From positions 1 to 58,865 of the forward strand of contig NZ_CAURPW010000011.1 in the NCBI RefSeq assembly GCF_963526985.1: DNA of 58,865 bases. The letters run 5' to 3'. Of the stretch, positions 43,700-52,447 are shown in pieces. The DNA comes from an uncultured Campylobacter sp. (lineage in GTDB: Bacteria; Campylobacterota; Campylobacteria; Campylobacterales; Campylobacteraceae). A model generated the notes under the pieces. The model ran no database searches and was not told the origin of the DNA. It saw only the letters and a program-made list of their open reading frames with translations. The translations under genes were made by a program, and so were the position numbers. Numbering within the stretch: position 1 is the first letter of the stretch; the number at the start of each line of letters is the position of its first letter.

Positions 43700-44473
43700 A
43701 TGCAAAAAAGCAGACTAAATAAATTTATATCGCATAACACGAGTTATTCGCGTAGAGAGGCCGACGAGCTAATTAAACAGGGCAAAGTTAGCGTAAACGG
43801 CCGCGTCGTTAGCGAGCTAGCTACGAGCGTTAGCGATGAGGATAAAGTAAAGATAAACGGCCGTCCCGTGCGGCTAAAAAAAGAATTTACCGTGATCGTT
43901 TATCACAAACAAAAAGGCGAGCTGGTTAGTAAAAAAGATGACCGCGGACGCAAAACTATTTACGATAGCTTGGACCGACAGTTTGCTAAATTTGTTAGTA
44001 TCGGGCGACTTGACTACGCTAGCGAGGGGCTACTTTTACTAACGGACGCTCCGGCGATCGCGACTGCATTGATGAACAGCGACGTAGAGCGCGAATACTA
44101 TCTAAAGGTAAAAGGCGAGATAACGCCTGAAGTGATAACGGCGATGAACGAGGGTTTTTTCGCTGCGGACGCTACTAAAGGCGCGCATGCTAAAACCGCG
44201 ATAAAATCGATGGAATTTAAGCCGTTTTTAGACTATAAAATTTTTGGCGCCAGCGGCGGTTTTACAAAGCTAAAAGTTGTGATAAATGAAGGGCAAAACC
44301 GCGAACTGCGCCGCTTTTTCGGCTATTTTGACCTTGAGGTGATGGATCTAAAACGCGTTAGTTTTGGTCGCGTAGATCTCGGTATGCTAAAGCCCGGTAA
44401 ATGGCGATACTTTGAAAACGGCGAATACGAAGCGCTGAGGGATTTTTTGAAGGTTAATAATATTAGATATTAA
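43700..44473 (+). CDS. rluB: RsuA/RluB-type 23S rRNA pseudouridine synthase
   Basis: 257 aa. N-terminal S4 domain (RLNKFISHNTSYSRREADEL then IKQGKVSVNGR) and catalytic domain with IGRLDYASEGLLLLTD (catalytic Asp near residue 98) and INEGQNRELRRFF near 197. Modifies 23S rRNA, most likely U2605-type. The stop overlaps the first base of tRNA-Ala on the other strand. The symbol rests on the RsuA/RluB subgroup, not on experiment. Confidence 0.9.
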   Translation: MQKSRLNKFISHNTSYSRREADELIKQGKVSVNGRVVSELATSVSDEDKVKINGRPVRLKKEFTVIVYHKQKGELVSKKDDRGRKTIYDSLDRQFAKFVSIGRLDYASEGLLLLTDAPAIATALMNSDVEREYYLKVKGEITPEVITAMNEGFFAADATKGAHAKTAIKSMEFKPFLDYKIFGASGGFTKLKVVINEGQNRELRRFFGYFDLEVMDLKRVSFGRVDLGMLKPGKWRYFENGEYEALRDFLKVNNIRY

Positions 44474-44549
<76 letters not shown>

Positions 44550-44666
44550 AATTATTGAAAGGATTTTGGAATTATATCATTTTTATCTTACGAAATTTTG
44601 AAATTTGGCAAAATAAAATAAAATTTTAAGCAAAAATCAGCTAAAATCTCATTTTTCAAATGAAAT

Positions 44667-44741
44667 GCGGGAATAGCTCAGGGGTAGAGCACAACCTTGC
44701 CAAGGTTGGGGTCGCGAGTTCGAATCTCGTTTCCCGCTCCA
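44667..44741 (+). tRNA. tRNA-Gly (GCC)
   Basis: 75 nt; acceptor GCGGGAA/TTCCCGC with CCA, anticodon loop TTGCCAA (GCC). First gene of the plus-strand cluster Gly-Leu-Cys-lipoprotein-Ser; a TAAAAT box at 44642-44647 fits its promoter. Confidence 0.97.
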
Positions 44742-44766
44742 TCGGTTTTAAATTTAGGGAATTTTT

Positions 44767-44853
44767 GCCCGGGTGGCGGAATGGTAGACGCAAGGGACTT
44801 AAAATCCCTCGGTATTTTTTACCGTACCGGTTCAAGTCCGGTTTCGGGCACCA
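44767..44853 (+). tRNA. tRNA-Leu (UAA)
   Basis: 87 nt class II tRNA with a variable arm (TCGGTATTTTTTACCGTA). Anticodon loop CTTAAAA gives UAA. Encoded CCA at the end. Confidence 0.97.
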
Positions 44854-44863
44854 TTGACTTTTA

Positions 44864-44937
44864 GGCGACATAGCCAAGTGGTAAGGCATGAGCCTGCAAA
44901 GCTTTGATCCCCGGTTCGAATCCGGGTGTCGCCTCCA
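44864..44937 (+). tRNA. tRNA-Cys (GCA)
   Basis: 74 nt; acceptor GGCGACA/TGTCGCC, anticodon loop CTGCAAA (GCA), T-loop TTCGAAT, encoded CCA. Followed 17 nt later by a tiny lipoprotein gene. Confidence 0.96.
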
Positions 44938-44954
44938 AAATTTAAGGAGAGAAA

Positions 44955-45110
44955 ATGCGTTATTTGCTAATGCTATTATCTGCTACTTTTTTTATGGTCG
45001 GTTGCTCAAATACATGGCACGGCGTCAAAGAGGATACGAATAATGCCGTTGAGTGGTCAAAGGAAAAAGTCAATAAAGGCGCTTCCTACGTTAAGGAAAA
45101 AACCGAATAA
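44955..45110 (+). CDS. Entericidin-like small lipoprotein, 51 aa
   Basis: Starts RYLLMLLSATFFMVGC: a short hydrophobic signal ending in the lipobox MVGC, so it should be lipid-anchored at the mature Cys. The mature part is about 36 residues (NTWHGVKEDTNNAVEWSKEK and a Lys-rich tail), a form typical of the entericidin/EcnB family. ATG with AAGGAGAG at ideal spacing. It lies between tRNA-Cys and tRNA-Ser and is probably transcribed with the tRNA genes. Confidence 0.85.
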   Translation: MRYLLMLLSATFFMVGCSNTWHGVKEDTNNAVEWSKEKVNKGASYVKEKTE

Positions 45111-45117
45111 ATTTGGC

Positions 45118-45123
45118 TATAAT
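45118..45123 (+). promoter_or_regulatory. -10 element of tRNA-Ser (TATAAT)
   Basis: TATAAT inside the palindrome GGCTATAATTAGCC, 17 nt before tRNA-Ser and just after the lipoprotein stop. It suggests a second promoter within the cluster. Confidence 0.5.
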
Positions 45124-45140
45124 TAGCCGAAATATTTTTA

Positions 45141-45230
45141 CGGGAGATGGCTGAGCGGTCGAAAGCGGCGGTCTTGAAAACCGTTGAGGTGTGAAAGCCT
45201 CCTGGGGTTCGAATCCCTATCTCCCGGCCA
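45141..45230 (+). tRNA. tRNA-Ser (UGA)
   Basis: 90 nt class II tRNA with a long variable arm. Acceptor CGGGAGA/TCTCCCG, G discriminator, encoded CCA. Anticodon loop CTTGAAA gives UGA. Last functional gene before a 1.4-kb gene-free stretch. Confidence 0.97.
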
Positions 45231-46673
45231 CTATATTACTAAAATATATTTTTTATGTTCTGTATTTTATACCATTATTTTTTCGAATTTAGGATAAATA
45301 TATTTTGTTTTGCCAGATTTAGGTTTCTGTTGCATCGGCTTATTGTGGTAAGGTATATAACGATTTTTAGATCAATAATAAATTTAAGTCAAGAATTTTA
45401 CGCATAAATTTACGGTGGAGCGGTTCATACATCTCGCATATGTTAAATTCTGGCATATAAAAACCTAAACAAAGAGTATTGTGCCGTCTTTAGCGTAACT
45501 ATAGCTAACGATAAATATTATACTAAACGCGTATTTTAGTGCTTTGCCGTGGTTATCTTACCTAGCTCAATCCTCTAGCCCTTTAAGGCCTTGGGTACCT
45601 AAAAATTAGTTTAGAATGTCTGACGAAGTTCTCTGTTTTTTGAAGTTTGCTTCCGGTAAGCAGTTTGTAACAGCGCTCAGTAAAACCAGTTAGCTGATTT
45701 ATCAAAGTCGCCATATTTTAAACAACTCATAAATAGTATCAACATCTTAGGCAAAAGCAAATATAACAACGTATGCCATTTCGATATGCCTACGGCCTTG
45801 AAAAGCTTGCTTTTTACGTCTAAAGTACGTATTTATCTATCTAGCAAGCTATCTTCGCAGCGTGCGGATAACGTTTATATACGTCGCGTTAAGGCAGTGC
45901 GACATATTTTAGCTTGACGTTTTGAGTGGGTTTAAAAGTGCTTGAATTAACCGATCTTGGAGTCAAACGCTTACCCATCCGCATTTTTATTAAATTTACG
46001 TGCCAAATTTAACTTCATAACTTCAAACGAAGCGATTTTGAGCCATGTATTAATTTGGTCGCATTTCATGCGAGATTTTATACTGTTTGCACCTTAGTCT
46101 TAAGCTCTGCGATCAGCAGAAGGTAGAGTTTTATTTAAGCTTTGTTCAACTAGAATAGATAATAAATTTAATGTAAAATATACGCGTTTATTTAATTTTA
46201 GCACACGTCTTTTTGAATTTATATAGCCAAATAAGTTGCAGCCCGGTAAAATCCACCAATATAATTAAAATTTTACACAAAACAAGCGTAAGTCCTTGAC
46301 GCAAATATTTTTAAATTTATCTTCAAATTTTGATTATCCAAGATATGAAATCTAGCTAAATTTAAGTACCGGCGGTAAATGTTTACAATTTTAGCGCGCA
46401 AAATTTAAATATGCACTAAAAACTAAGGCGGCGGATTTGATAGCGATACGAACATGGTAGCGCGTAATTACCCACTTAAAAAATCTGCGAGTAAAAAATA
46501 GCCAAATTTACTATAAGCGCATAAAAAACGGTCACAAATTTGACGAACTGTAAAGCTTGATAGTTTAAACCGGCACAAGGTAACAAACAAAATTTAACGG
46601 CAAGCAGTTAAATGTCGTCAAATTTATATTAAATCAACATTTAATATTATATCCGAGAGAAATTTAATCAAAT
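45231..46673. other. 1.44-kb gene-poor stretch downstream of tRNA-Ser
   Basis: No intact frame of useful length and no RNA gene that I recognise. The base composition is lower in GC than the flanks. The part about 45600-45965 shows minus-strand transposase-like fragments (see separate entry). The rest looks like decayed DNA rich in stops in all frames. Its position after a tRNA gene fits an old integration site. Confidence 0.55.
45600..45965 (-). pseudogene. Possible decayed ISL3-like transposase
   Basis: Read on the minus strand, fragments FKPTQNVKLKYVAL, then after a stop RDVYKRYPHAAKIAC and (stop) DKYVL recall the DDE-region order of ISL3-family transposases (..KVKYVAMDM..YxxxxxxxFPHAKIxxDKFHV..). 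Several stops interrupt it. I see no terminal inverted repeats. This is a pattern match from memory; confidence is low. Confidence 0.35.
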
Positions 46674-48233
46674 TTAACGCAAATGTTTATCTATGAGACC
46701 CGTCACGATAGCGCGGATGCCCGCATGCACGCTGCCTAGCTCGCGCTCTATCTTTACGATGAGCTCGTTTTTGGCCTGCACTGCGCCCTCTACGCCAAGA
46801 AGGTTGGTAAATGAGTTTTTCGCGCCGTCGTTATGCGTCGGTTTGCCCGCCGTTTCGGCGCTTTGCGTCGCGTCGATGATGTCGTCTGCGATCTGAAACG
46901 CCAGCCCCAGATCAAGCCCGATGTCGTATATGCGCGCAGCCTCCGTCTCGTCCAGCCCCGCCACGACGCAGCCTGCCTGCAAGCTTGCCGCGATGAGGCG
47001 CGCGGTCTTGTGGATATGCAAGAATTTTAGCTCTTCAAGCCCTAGTTTTTGATTTTCGAAATAACAATCCACCGCCTGCCCCAGCGCCATGCCGTAGATA
47101 CCTGCGTTACGGCTTAGGATCTCGACACATTTTATGCGTGCATCCGCGTCTAGCGGGGCTCTTGCTATCTGATAAAAGGCGTGAGTGTTTAGCGCGTCGC
47201 CCGCCAAGATCGCCGTCACCTCGTCAAATTTGACGTGCAAGCTAGGCTGTCCGCGGCGCAGATCCGAGTCGTCCATCGCGGGCAGATCATCGTGGATGAG
47301 CGAGTAACTGTGCATCGTCTCAAAAGCTAGCGCGACGTGAAACGCCGCCTCTTTACGCTCGGGACGCACTGCGGCTACGACGCCTGCGACTAGCATCGCG
47401 CGAAAGTGCTTGCCGCCCGATTTTAGCGTGTATGAAAGTGCCTCGTCAAAGCACGGATGAAAGCTAGGGTTGCTTGGCAAGTGAGTGCCCAAAAACGCCT
47501 TAAACTCGGCCAAAAGCGCGTCCTGATCGGTGACGCTCGGCGCTGTTTGCCGTAAATTTGAGCCGGAAGTAAACGATGAGCTCTTGGCCGCATTTAGCGA
47601 GATCAAATTTACTAGGTTTTTTGGGCTTTGAGCCAGGTTTTCGGAGTTTATTTTAGATTTGGTTGCATTTAAAATTTGAGGCTGATTTTGAGACGAGCTC
47701 GCGCGCAGGATTTGCGCTTGATTTTGATCCGTCAGCGGCGCACGCGACTTGCTTAAATTTAGCCCTTTTTCGTTAGCCTGATTAGACATTCTTTGCTGCA
47801 AATTTAGGCTTGGAGCGTCATTTGTATAAACCCGCATTTTTTCGCCGTTAGGCGATACCTGCGCTAAATTTCGCTTTTGCTCGGTGCCAAATTTTTGAAA
47901 TATCGCCGGTCTTGCAAGCGACAAAAGAGGAGCCTGATTTCGTGCAAGGTCTCCGCCGTTTTCGCAGGCTAAATTTGAAACTTTCATTTCCGAAAAAGTC
48001 GCGCGCTTTAGATGATTTTTGGAAGATTTAAGAGCCTTGGTCTCGTTAAATTTACGCGGTAAAATCAGGCTGCGCGCGCTTGGTAAATTTTCGTCCGAAT
48101 TTGCGCTAAAAATCCGCGTCAAACTCGAGCTTTGCGACAAGGTTTTAAAGCGAGCGAAATTTGATTTTAAAGCTTTATTTTCCGCGTAAATTCGCGCGTT
48201 TAATCTTTCCTTCGAGTTTTTATAATTTTGCAT
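46674..48233 (-). CDS. ispA: Polyprenyl (farnesyl/geranyl) diphosphate synthase with long N-terminal extension
   Basis: Builds C15-C20 isoprenoid diphosphates. The catalytic core has the first Asp-rich motif DDLPAMDDSDLRRG, KTARLIAASLQAG and the second motif FQIADDIID. Family proteins are near 290 aa, but the open frame is about 519 aa from an ATG (48233) with GGAG upstream. The first about 240 residues are S/N/Q/L-rich and unlike any known domain. A TTG at 47513 with AGGA upstream would give a standard 279-aa enzyme, so the real start is open. The frame stays open over the whole extension, which argues that it is coding. Confidence 0.85.
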   Translation of the reverse strand: MQNYKNSKERLNARIYAENKALKSNFARFKTLSQSSSLTRIFSANSDENLPSARSLILPRKFNETKALKSSKNHLKRATFSEMKVSNLACENGGDLARNQAPLLSLARPAIFQKFGTEQKRNLAQVSPNGEKMRVYTNDAPSLNLQQRMSNQANEKGLNLSKSRAPLTDQNQAQILRASSSQNQPQILNATKSKINSENLAQSPKNLVNLISLNAAKSSSFTSGSNLRQTAPSVTDQDALLAEFKAFLGTHLPSNPSFHPCFDEALSYTLKSGGKHFRAMLVAGVVAAVRPERKEAAFHVALAFETMHSYSLIHDDLPAMDDSDLRRGQPSLHVKFDEVTAILAGDALNTHAFYQIARAPLDADARIKCVEILSRNAGIYGMALGQAVDCYFENQKLGLEELKFLHIHKTARLIAASLQAGCVVAGLDETEAARIYDIGLDLGLAFQIADDIIDATQSAETAGKPTHNDGAKNSFTNLLGVEGAVQAKNELIVKIERELGSVHAGIRAIVTGLIDKHLR

Positions 48234-48275
48234 TTTTTCTCCGTTTTGTTTTTGTTTGATAAAGGCAAATCCCAA

Positions 48276-48701
48276 ATCGCTCTAACCGCCGAATAAATCC
48301 TTGCTTGCGCTAAATTTACTTATTTTGCAAGGTTGCGTAACGCTTCTAAAAGCTGCGATTTTACGCCGCAAGCGAGTAAATTCGTCCGTTTCGTAGCAAG
48401 CTAAATTTAAAGGCAATCGCCTTGCCACTAGATTAAGCCGCGGCACAAAAAGCTTAAATTTACGCCCGAAAAAGCCGTCTTACACTTAAAGCTCGGCGGT
48501 TTTAATGCACAAAAATTAAACGCGCCCGAAACAAGCTAGCTTTGACGCAAGGATGCCTAGAGCGCCGCAAAGCCTGACGAATCTAGCGCCGAATCTTTTT
48601 TGCTAAACAAACAAAAGCGACCCAAAGCTAAATTTGCGTCTAAATCTCGCGCTGCAAAATAAGCAAATCTAGCGCCGCGGCCGTCCAAAAACGCCTAGAA
48701 C
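48276..48701. other. 426-nt gap, AAATTT-rich
   Basis: No frame that I can support on either strand and no recognised RNA. It lies between the ispA extension and the PDZ gene, and its composition resembles that of both N-terminal extensions. Confidence 0.45.
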
Positions 48702-50102
48702 CTACCGTGCGTTATAAAAAAAGTCAAAGCCGTCTCGCCTAAAGAGCAAGCGTTGTCCTCGATTTTTAGCTATGAGCGCAAGTGCTTCTTTGCGATTTTT
48801 CACGACTTTAGCGCCTACTTGTATCAACTTGTCGCCGACCCTGAGGCCAAACCTCGCCGCATCCGACTCCCCGTCCACACTTTTTACTCTTAGTTTTTCG
48901 TCAAACGTGAGTCCGTAGAGCTTTCGCACGCTAGAGGCGTCCGTATTTGGCGCGGGCTGCGGTTTTGGGGCTACTTTTGTGATATTTTCGTCCGTTTTAG
49001 GCGCGGTTTTTTGCTCTTTTTTTACTTCGTCTGAAACCGCGACGCTAAATTTTACGACGTCTTCGCCGCGTCTTATCTCAAATTTGAGCTGCTCGCCCTT
49101 TGCGGCGAACAAAATCCTCTCGTTTAGCTCGCGTAAGCTCTGCATTTTCTCGCCGTTTACGCTTAAAATTTCATCTCCCGCCATCAGCGCCGCGCCGCGT
49201 CCGAGCGGATCGACTCCCTTTACGTAGAGTTTGCCGTCCCGCTCCTCAAATACCGCGCCCACGTCGCCGTAGTACACGTCTTTATACGCCGCAAAGTGCC
49301 TTAGATAGCGGCTTGGGACAAATTTATCCCCGCCCACGGCGATACCGCGCAGTTTGCAGCAGGGACTTAGCACGGCGCCAGTGCCGTTTACGTCAAACGT
49401 GAGCGCGTCCAGCTCGCCTAGCGCCTGAGCCTGCGCCTTTACGTGGCCGTAAACGGTCGCGTTTAGATCGCGCGTGACGCTGACCCAGTCGCTTTTTTTC
49501 GTCGCGTTATCCTCAGCCATCTTGGCAGGCTCGAGTTTAGCGTCCGAGGCGACTAGATAGAGGCCAAGATACGGGTCAAATTTGACGTAGTTTTTCACGG
49601 GGATTTCGCCTTTAGGCACGGCGATTAAATTTGGCGTGATCGCGATGCCGCCGTTGCCCGCGACGTTTACCATGGTGGGCAGGTTTTTTTCAAAGCAAGC
49701 GTTAAAATCATCTTGCGTCGGGCGCGGCTCGGCTCTAAGCGACGCGGTAAAAGCGCAAATCATAAAAACCGCAAAAAGCGGAGAGCAAATTTTGCGAGCT
49801 AAATTCGCCGTCAAATTCGTCGCCGTTTTGTCACCCAGACTAGTTTTTTGCGAAATTTCGCACGGATTTAAAGAAGCGTCAAATTTTACCGAACACGCGC
49901 GCAAATTTGAGCCCAAATTTACCGCGCTCTTTGCGACACGAGCGGCGCAAATTTGACTCGCAGACGTAGCTGAATTTAAGCCTAAATTTACCGAGCCGTT
50001 TTGTTTATCGGCGACGCAAATTTGCCCTTCCCTCAAAGCTAAATTTGCTCGCGCGAGCCCCAAAACCGCGTCCAAACGGCGCGAGAAAGCTACGCGTTTC
50101 AT
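48702..50102 (-). CDS. Exported PDZ-domain protein
   Basis: Two PDZ-like regions: GDVGAVFEERDGKLYVKGVD then GRGAALMAGDEILSVNGEKM (about 290-340), and LRVKSVDGESDAARFGLRVG (about 420). A secretion signal (ARKICSPLFAVFMICAFTAS then LRAEP, residues 102-125) lies well inside the frame. The ATG at 50102 overlaps the ybaB stop (ATGA), supporting the long form, but a TTG at 49814 would put the signal at the very start, as Sec export needs. The C. jejuni neighbours ybaB and ispA are the same as I recall. The role is probably periplasmic scaffolding or quality control. Confidence 0.8.
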   Translation of the reverse strand: MKRVAFSRRLDAVLGLARANLALREGQICVADKQNGSVNLGLNSATSASQICAARVAKSAVNLGSNLRACSVKFDASLNPCEISQKTSLGDKTATNLTANLARKICSPLFAVFMICAFTASLRAEPRPTQDDFNACFEKNLPTMVNVAGNGGIAITPNLIAVPKGEIPVKNYVKFDPYLGLYLVASDAKLEPAKMAEDNATKKSDWVSVTRDLNATVYGHVKAQAQALGELDALTFDVNGTGAVLSPCCKLRGIAVGGDKFVPSRYLRHFAAYKDVYYGDVGAVFEERDGKLYVKGVDPLGRGAALMAGDEILSVNGEKMQSLRELNERILFAAKGEQLKFEIRRGEDVVKFSVAVSDEVKKEQKTAPKTDENITKVAPKPQPAPNTDASSVRKLYGLTFDEKLRVKSVDGESDAARFGLRVGDKLIQVGAKVVKNRKEALALIAKNRGQRLLFRRDGFDFFYNAR

Positions 50103-50416
50103 TGCCCTAGTCCCATGCCGGCAAACCCGCCCAGCATCCTTGAAGCGGCGTTTTTGCGGTCGTCCTCGATCATCTTTAGCACGTCGTTTACGGCGCTGAT
50201 GAGCAAGATCTGCAAGCTCTCCTTGTCCTCTAGCAAGCTGTCGTCGATGCTGATATCGAGCACCTCGCCCTTGCCGTTTGCTCTGACGCTAATGAGCCCG
50301 CCGCCGCTTTTTACGCTAAACTCGCGTTTTTGGCTCTCCTGCTCGATTTCTTGCGCCTTTTTTTGCGCATCCTCGAGCATCTGTCCCATTTTTGAAAAAT
50401 CGATCCCCTCAAACAT
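50099..50416 (-). CDS. ybaB: YbaB/EbfC nucleoid-associated protein
   Basis: A DNA-binding dimer, often next to recombination genes. About 105 aa: the helical arm MLEDAQKKAQEIEQESQ and a sheet with GLISVRANGKGEVLDISIDD, which is diagnostic. The second in-frame ATG (50416) is preferred because AAAGG is 6 nt from it but directly abuts the first. It is coupled to the PDZ gene through a 4-nt ATGA overlap. Confidence 0.93.
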   Translation of the reverse strand: MFEGIDFSKMGQMLEDAQKKAQEIEQESQKREFSVKSGGGLISVRANGKGEVLDISIDDSLLEDKESLQILLISAVNDVLKMIEDDRKNAASRMLGGFAGMGLGQ

Positions 50417-50683
50417 AAACATCCTTTCAAATTTCGCGTTATTTTAGCCAATTTAAGCTAAATTTACTTTTTTAAGCTCTGCAATGCAAGTTTCGTTCCC
50501 GCCTTTAAAACTCGCGGCGGATACGAGCGCGGACGGGTAAATTTAAGCCCAAAAAGCCGTCAAATTTGAGGGTAAAATTTTATTTTAATAGCCTGCGCGC
50601 GTTTTGATCTATTTTAGTTTAGCGCATACGCGTTTGCAGGGTTTTTGGTGCTGATTTTTTGCAAATTTGAAAAATTTGCCCGA

Positions 50684-50808
50684 TATAATAGTCGAAGTAA
50701 AGCGGAACTGAAAGAACATTTAAGGTAGTGCTAGCTAAATCTGAAATCTTTTGACGAGTTAAAAAGCGATAAAATAAGCCAAATCAAGACCGCCCGCGTG
50801 AACGCGCG
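50684..50808 (+). pseudogene. Promoter plus 5' remnant of a truncated gene
   Basis: TATAAT at 50684-50689 precedes a decayed frame that reads LAKSEIF, one extra T, then DELKSDKISQIKTARVNARQ before running into the ferredoxin gene 3' end. The second part loosely resembles the N-terminus of DUF1016/YhcG nucleases. Speculative; the rest of 50423-50683 shows nothing further. Confidence 0.25.
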
Positions 50809-51584
50809 TCAGATATCTTTGAGCTCCGCCGCGACCGATTTTTCCAGATTTTTCGCCTTGCCTAGGATTGTTACCGCCTTTTGACTGCATTTGTTTACGC
50901 ATCTATAACAAATCGTGCAGCGATTGCCGAATTTTGCTTTACCGTGCTCGATTTTTATATTTTGCATCGGGCAGGATTTCGCACACTCGCCGCATCCGCT
51001 GCACCGCGCTGTATCTAGGCTCGGTTTGCGCTTAGCAAACGGCGTTTTGTCCCAAATTTTCATCCAGAGCTGCTATCCCAAAAGCCCGGCGATACGGCAT
51101 AGCATACCCAGCCCCTCTTGCGACAGATTGTCCGCGACAAATGCCTGAGCGACGCGTTCTAGCTTGGCGTTTGCATCCTTGATCAGGCGCTCGTTTTTCT
51201 GCGCCGAATAGCTAAAAATCGCCACGTCGAGGATAAATGCGGGCATTCTGATGTGGGCGCCGCCCGTTATCTTCGCGCCCGCTCGCTTCAAAATCCTAGC
51301 CGCGCAGCCCGCTCCGTCGCCGCTAAAAATCTCCATCGTAGCGATGATAAAGACGTTTTTGCCGCGAAAATTCCCGCCGTTTTCGCAAATAAACTCGCGC
51401 ACGATCTGCGGCAGGTCGCTAAAGTAAACGGGGTAGGCAAGGATAACATCATCGTGGTGCTTTAGTAGCTCGCCGCAGTCCTCGTCCCGGGTCAAACCGC
51501 GGCGATACCGCCGCCCAAGCGCTCTATAAATCTCTCCACGCAATGCTTCGTGTTGCCCGTGGAGCTAAAATAAATCGCTATCAT
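50809..51584 (-). pseudogene. Broken flavodoxin-ferredoxin (EFR1-type) gene
   Basis: One gene in three pieces: MIAIYFSSTGNTKHCVERFI (flavodoxin FMN loop SSTGNTK) from an ATG at 51584 with AAGGA; a frameshift near 51492-51500 (frame ends in TGA at 51492-51494); then VILAYPVYFSDLPQIVREFI and the rest of the flavodoxin domain to an in-frame TAG at 51073-51075; then, in the same frame, a 2[4Fe-4S] domain (CSGCGECAKSCP; CTICYRCVNKC) from 51063. Adding one base gives 259 codons, the normal EFR1 size. The ferredoxin part alone has an ATG and could still be made. Confidence 0.75.
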
Positions 51585-51828
51585 TTTGCGAATCCTTTTA
51601 AATTCAGGCGCAAATTTTTGCCAGTTTTTGCCAAATTTTACCGACCGCGTCAAATTTAACGCCAAGCGGCGGAGAATTTAAACAAACTGCTATTTGGCGC
51701 ATTCGCCTTTCGTCCGTTTGCAGATGACCGTCGTGCTCGCTAGCTTAGATTTTACCCCGAATTTGACTCAGCGCCATAAAACGTAAATTTAAACGCCTCA
51801 TCGCAGAAACGGCAAATTTGGGCGTAAA

Positions 51829-52176
51829 TTATTTTACGATTTCGTTTTGCTCGTTTACCTGCACGATTTTTGGTTCGAAATCTCTTGCTTTTTTGGCGCT
51901 AAGAAGCGCGTAAGCCACGATGATAACGACGTCGCCGACGCAGACTTTGCGCGCGGCCGCGCCGTTTAGGCAGATCTCGCCCTTTTTCTCTCCGCGGATC
52001 ACGTACGTAGCGAAGCGCTCGCCGTTATTGACGTTTAGGATTTCTACTTTTTGGTACTCGCAAAGTCCCGCAGCCTCGATGAGCTCGGGTCCGATCGTAA
52101 TGGAGCCCACGTAGTTGAGGTTGGCGTCCGTGACGCGCGCGCGGTGGATTTTGCTTGATAAAATTTCGATTTTCAT
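51829..52176 (-). CDS. panD: Aspartate 1-decarboxylase
   Basis: A pyruvoyl enzyme making beta-alanine for pantothenate and CoA. 115 aa; the self-cleavage site Gly-Ser lies in LNYVGSITIGPELIEAAGL (Gly24-Ser25), so a short beta and a longer alpha chain form. GERFATYVIRGEKKGEICLNGAAAR is the conserved barrel. ATG with AAGGACTGCCG upstream. Stands alone between the broken EFR1 gene and murE. Confidence 0.95.
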   Translation of the reverse strand: MKIEILSSKIHRARVTDANLNYVGSITIGPELIEAAGLCEYQKVEILNVNNGERFATYVIRGEKKGEICLNGAAARKVCVGDVVIIVAYALLSAKKARDFEPKIVQVNEQNEIVK

Positions 52177-52447
52177 CGGCAGTCCTTTGTGTTTTTGGGA
52201 AAATTATACTATAAATTTAGCCGCAAAAAGCAACTTTATATAGCCGCGGTGATTCGCTTTTGCTTGCTTGCCGCGATAAAATTTGGAGTTAAATTTGCGA
52301 TCAAATTTGATTTTAGAGACATTTACGCGAGCGATAAAAACTGCGATAAATTTGACGTCGCTCGGCAATAAAATAGAAATTTAGACGCAAACAAAGGCAA
52401 ATTTTACTTGAATTCACCCTTGCTTCGTCGCCGTTTCGTTCGTAATT

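Noticed and set aside
44656..44889. Open frames across the tRNA-Gly and tRNA-Leu genes on both strands
   Set aside because: They are chance frames over tRNA genes with clear cloverleaf structures.
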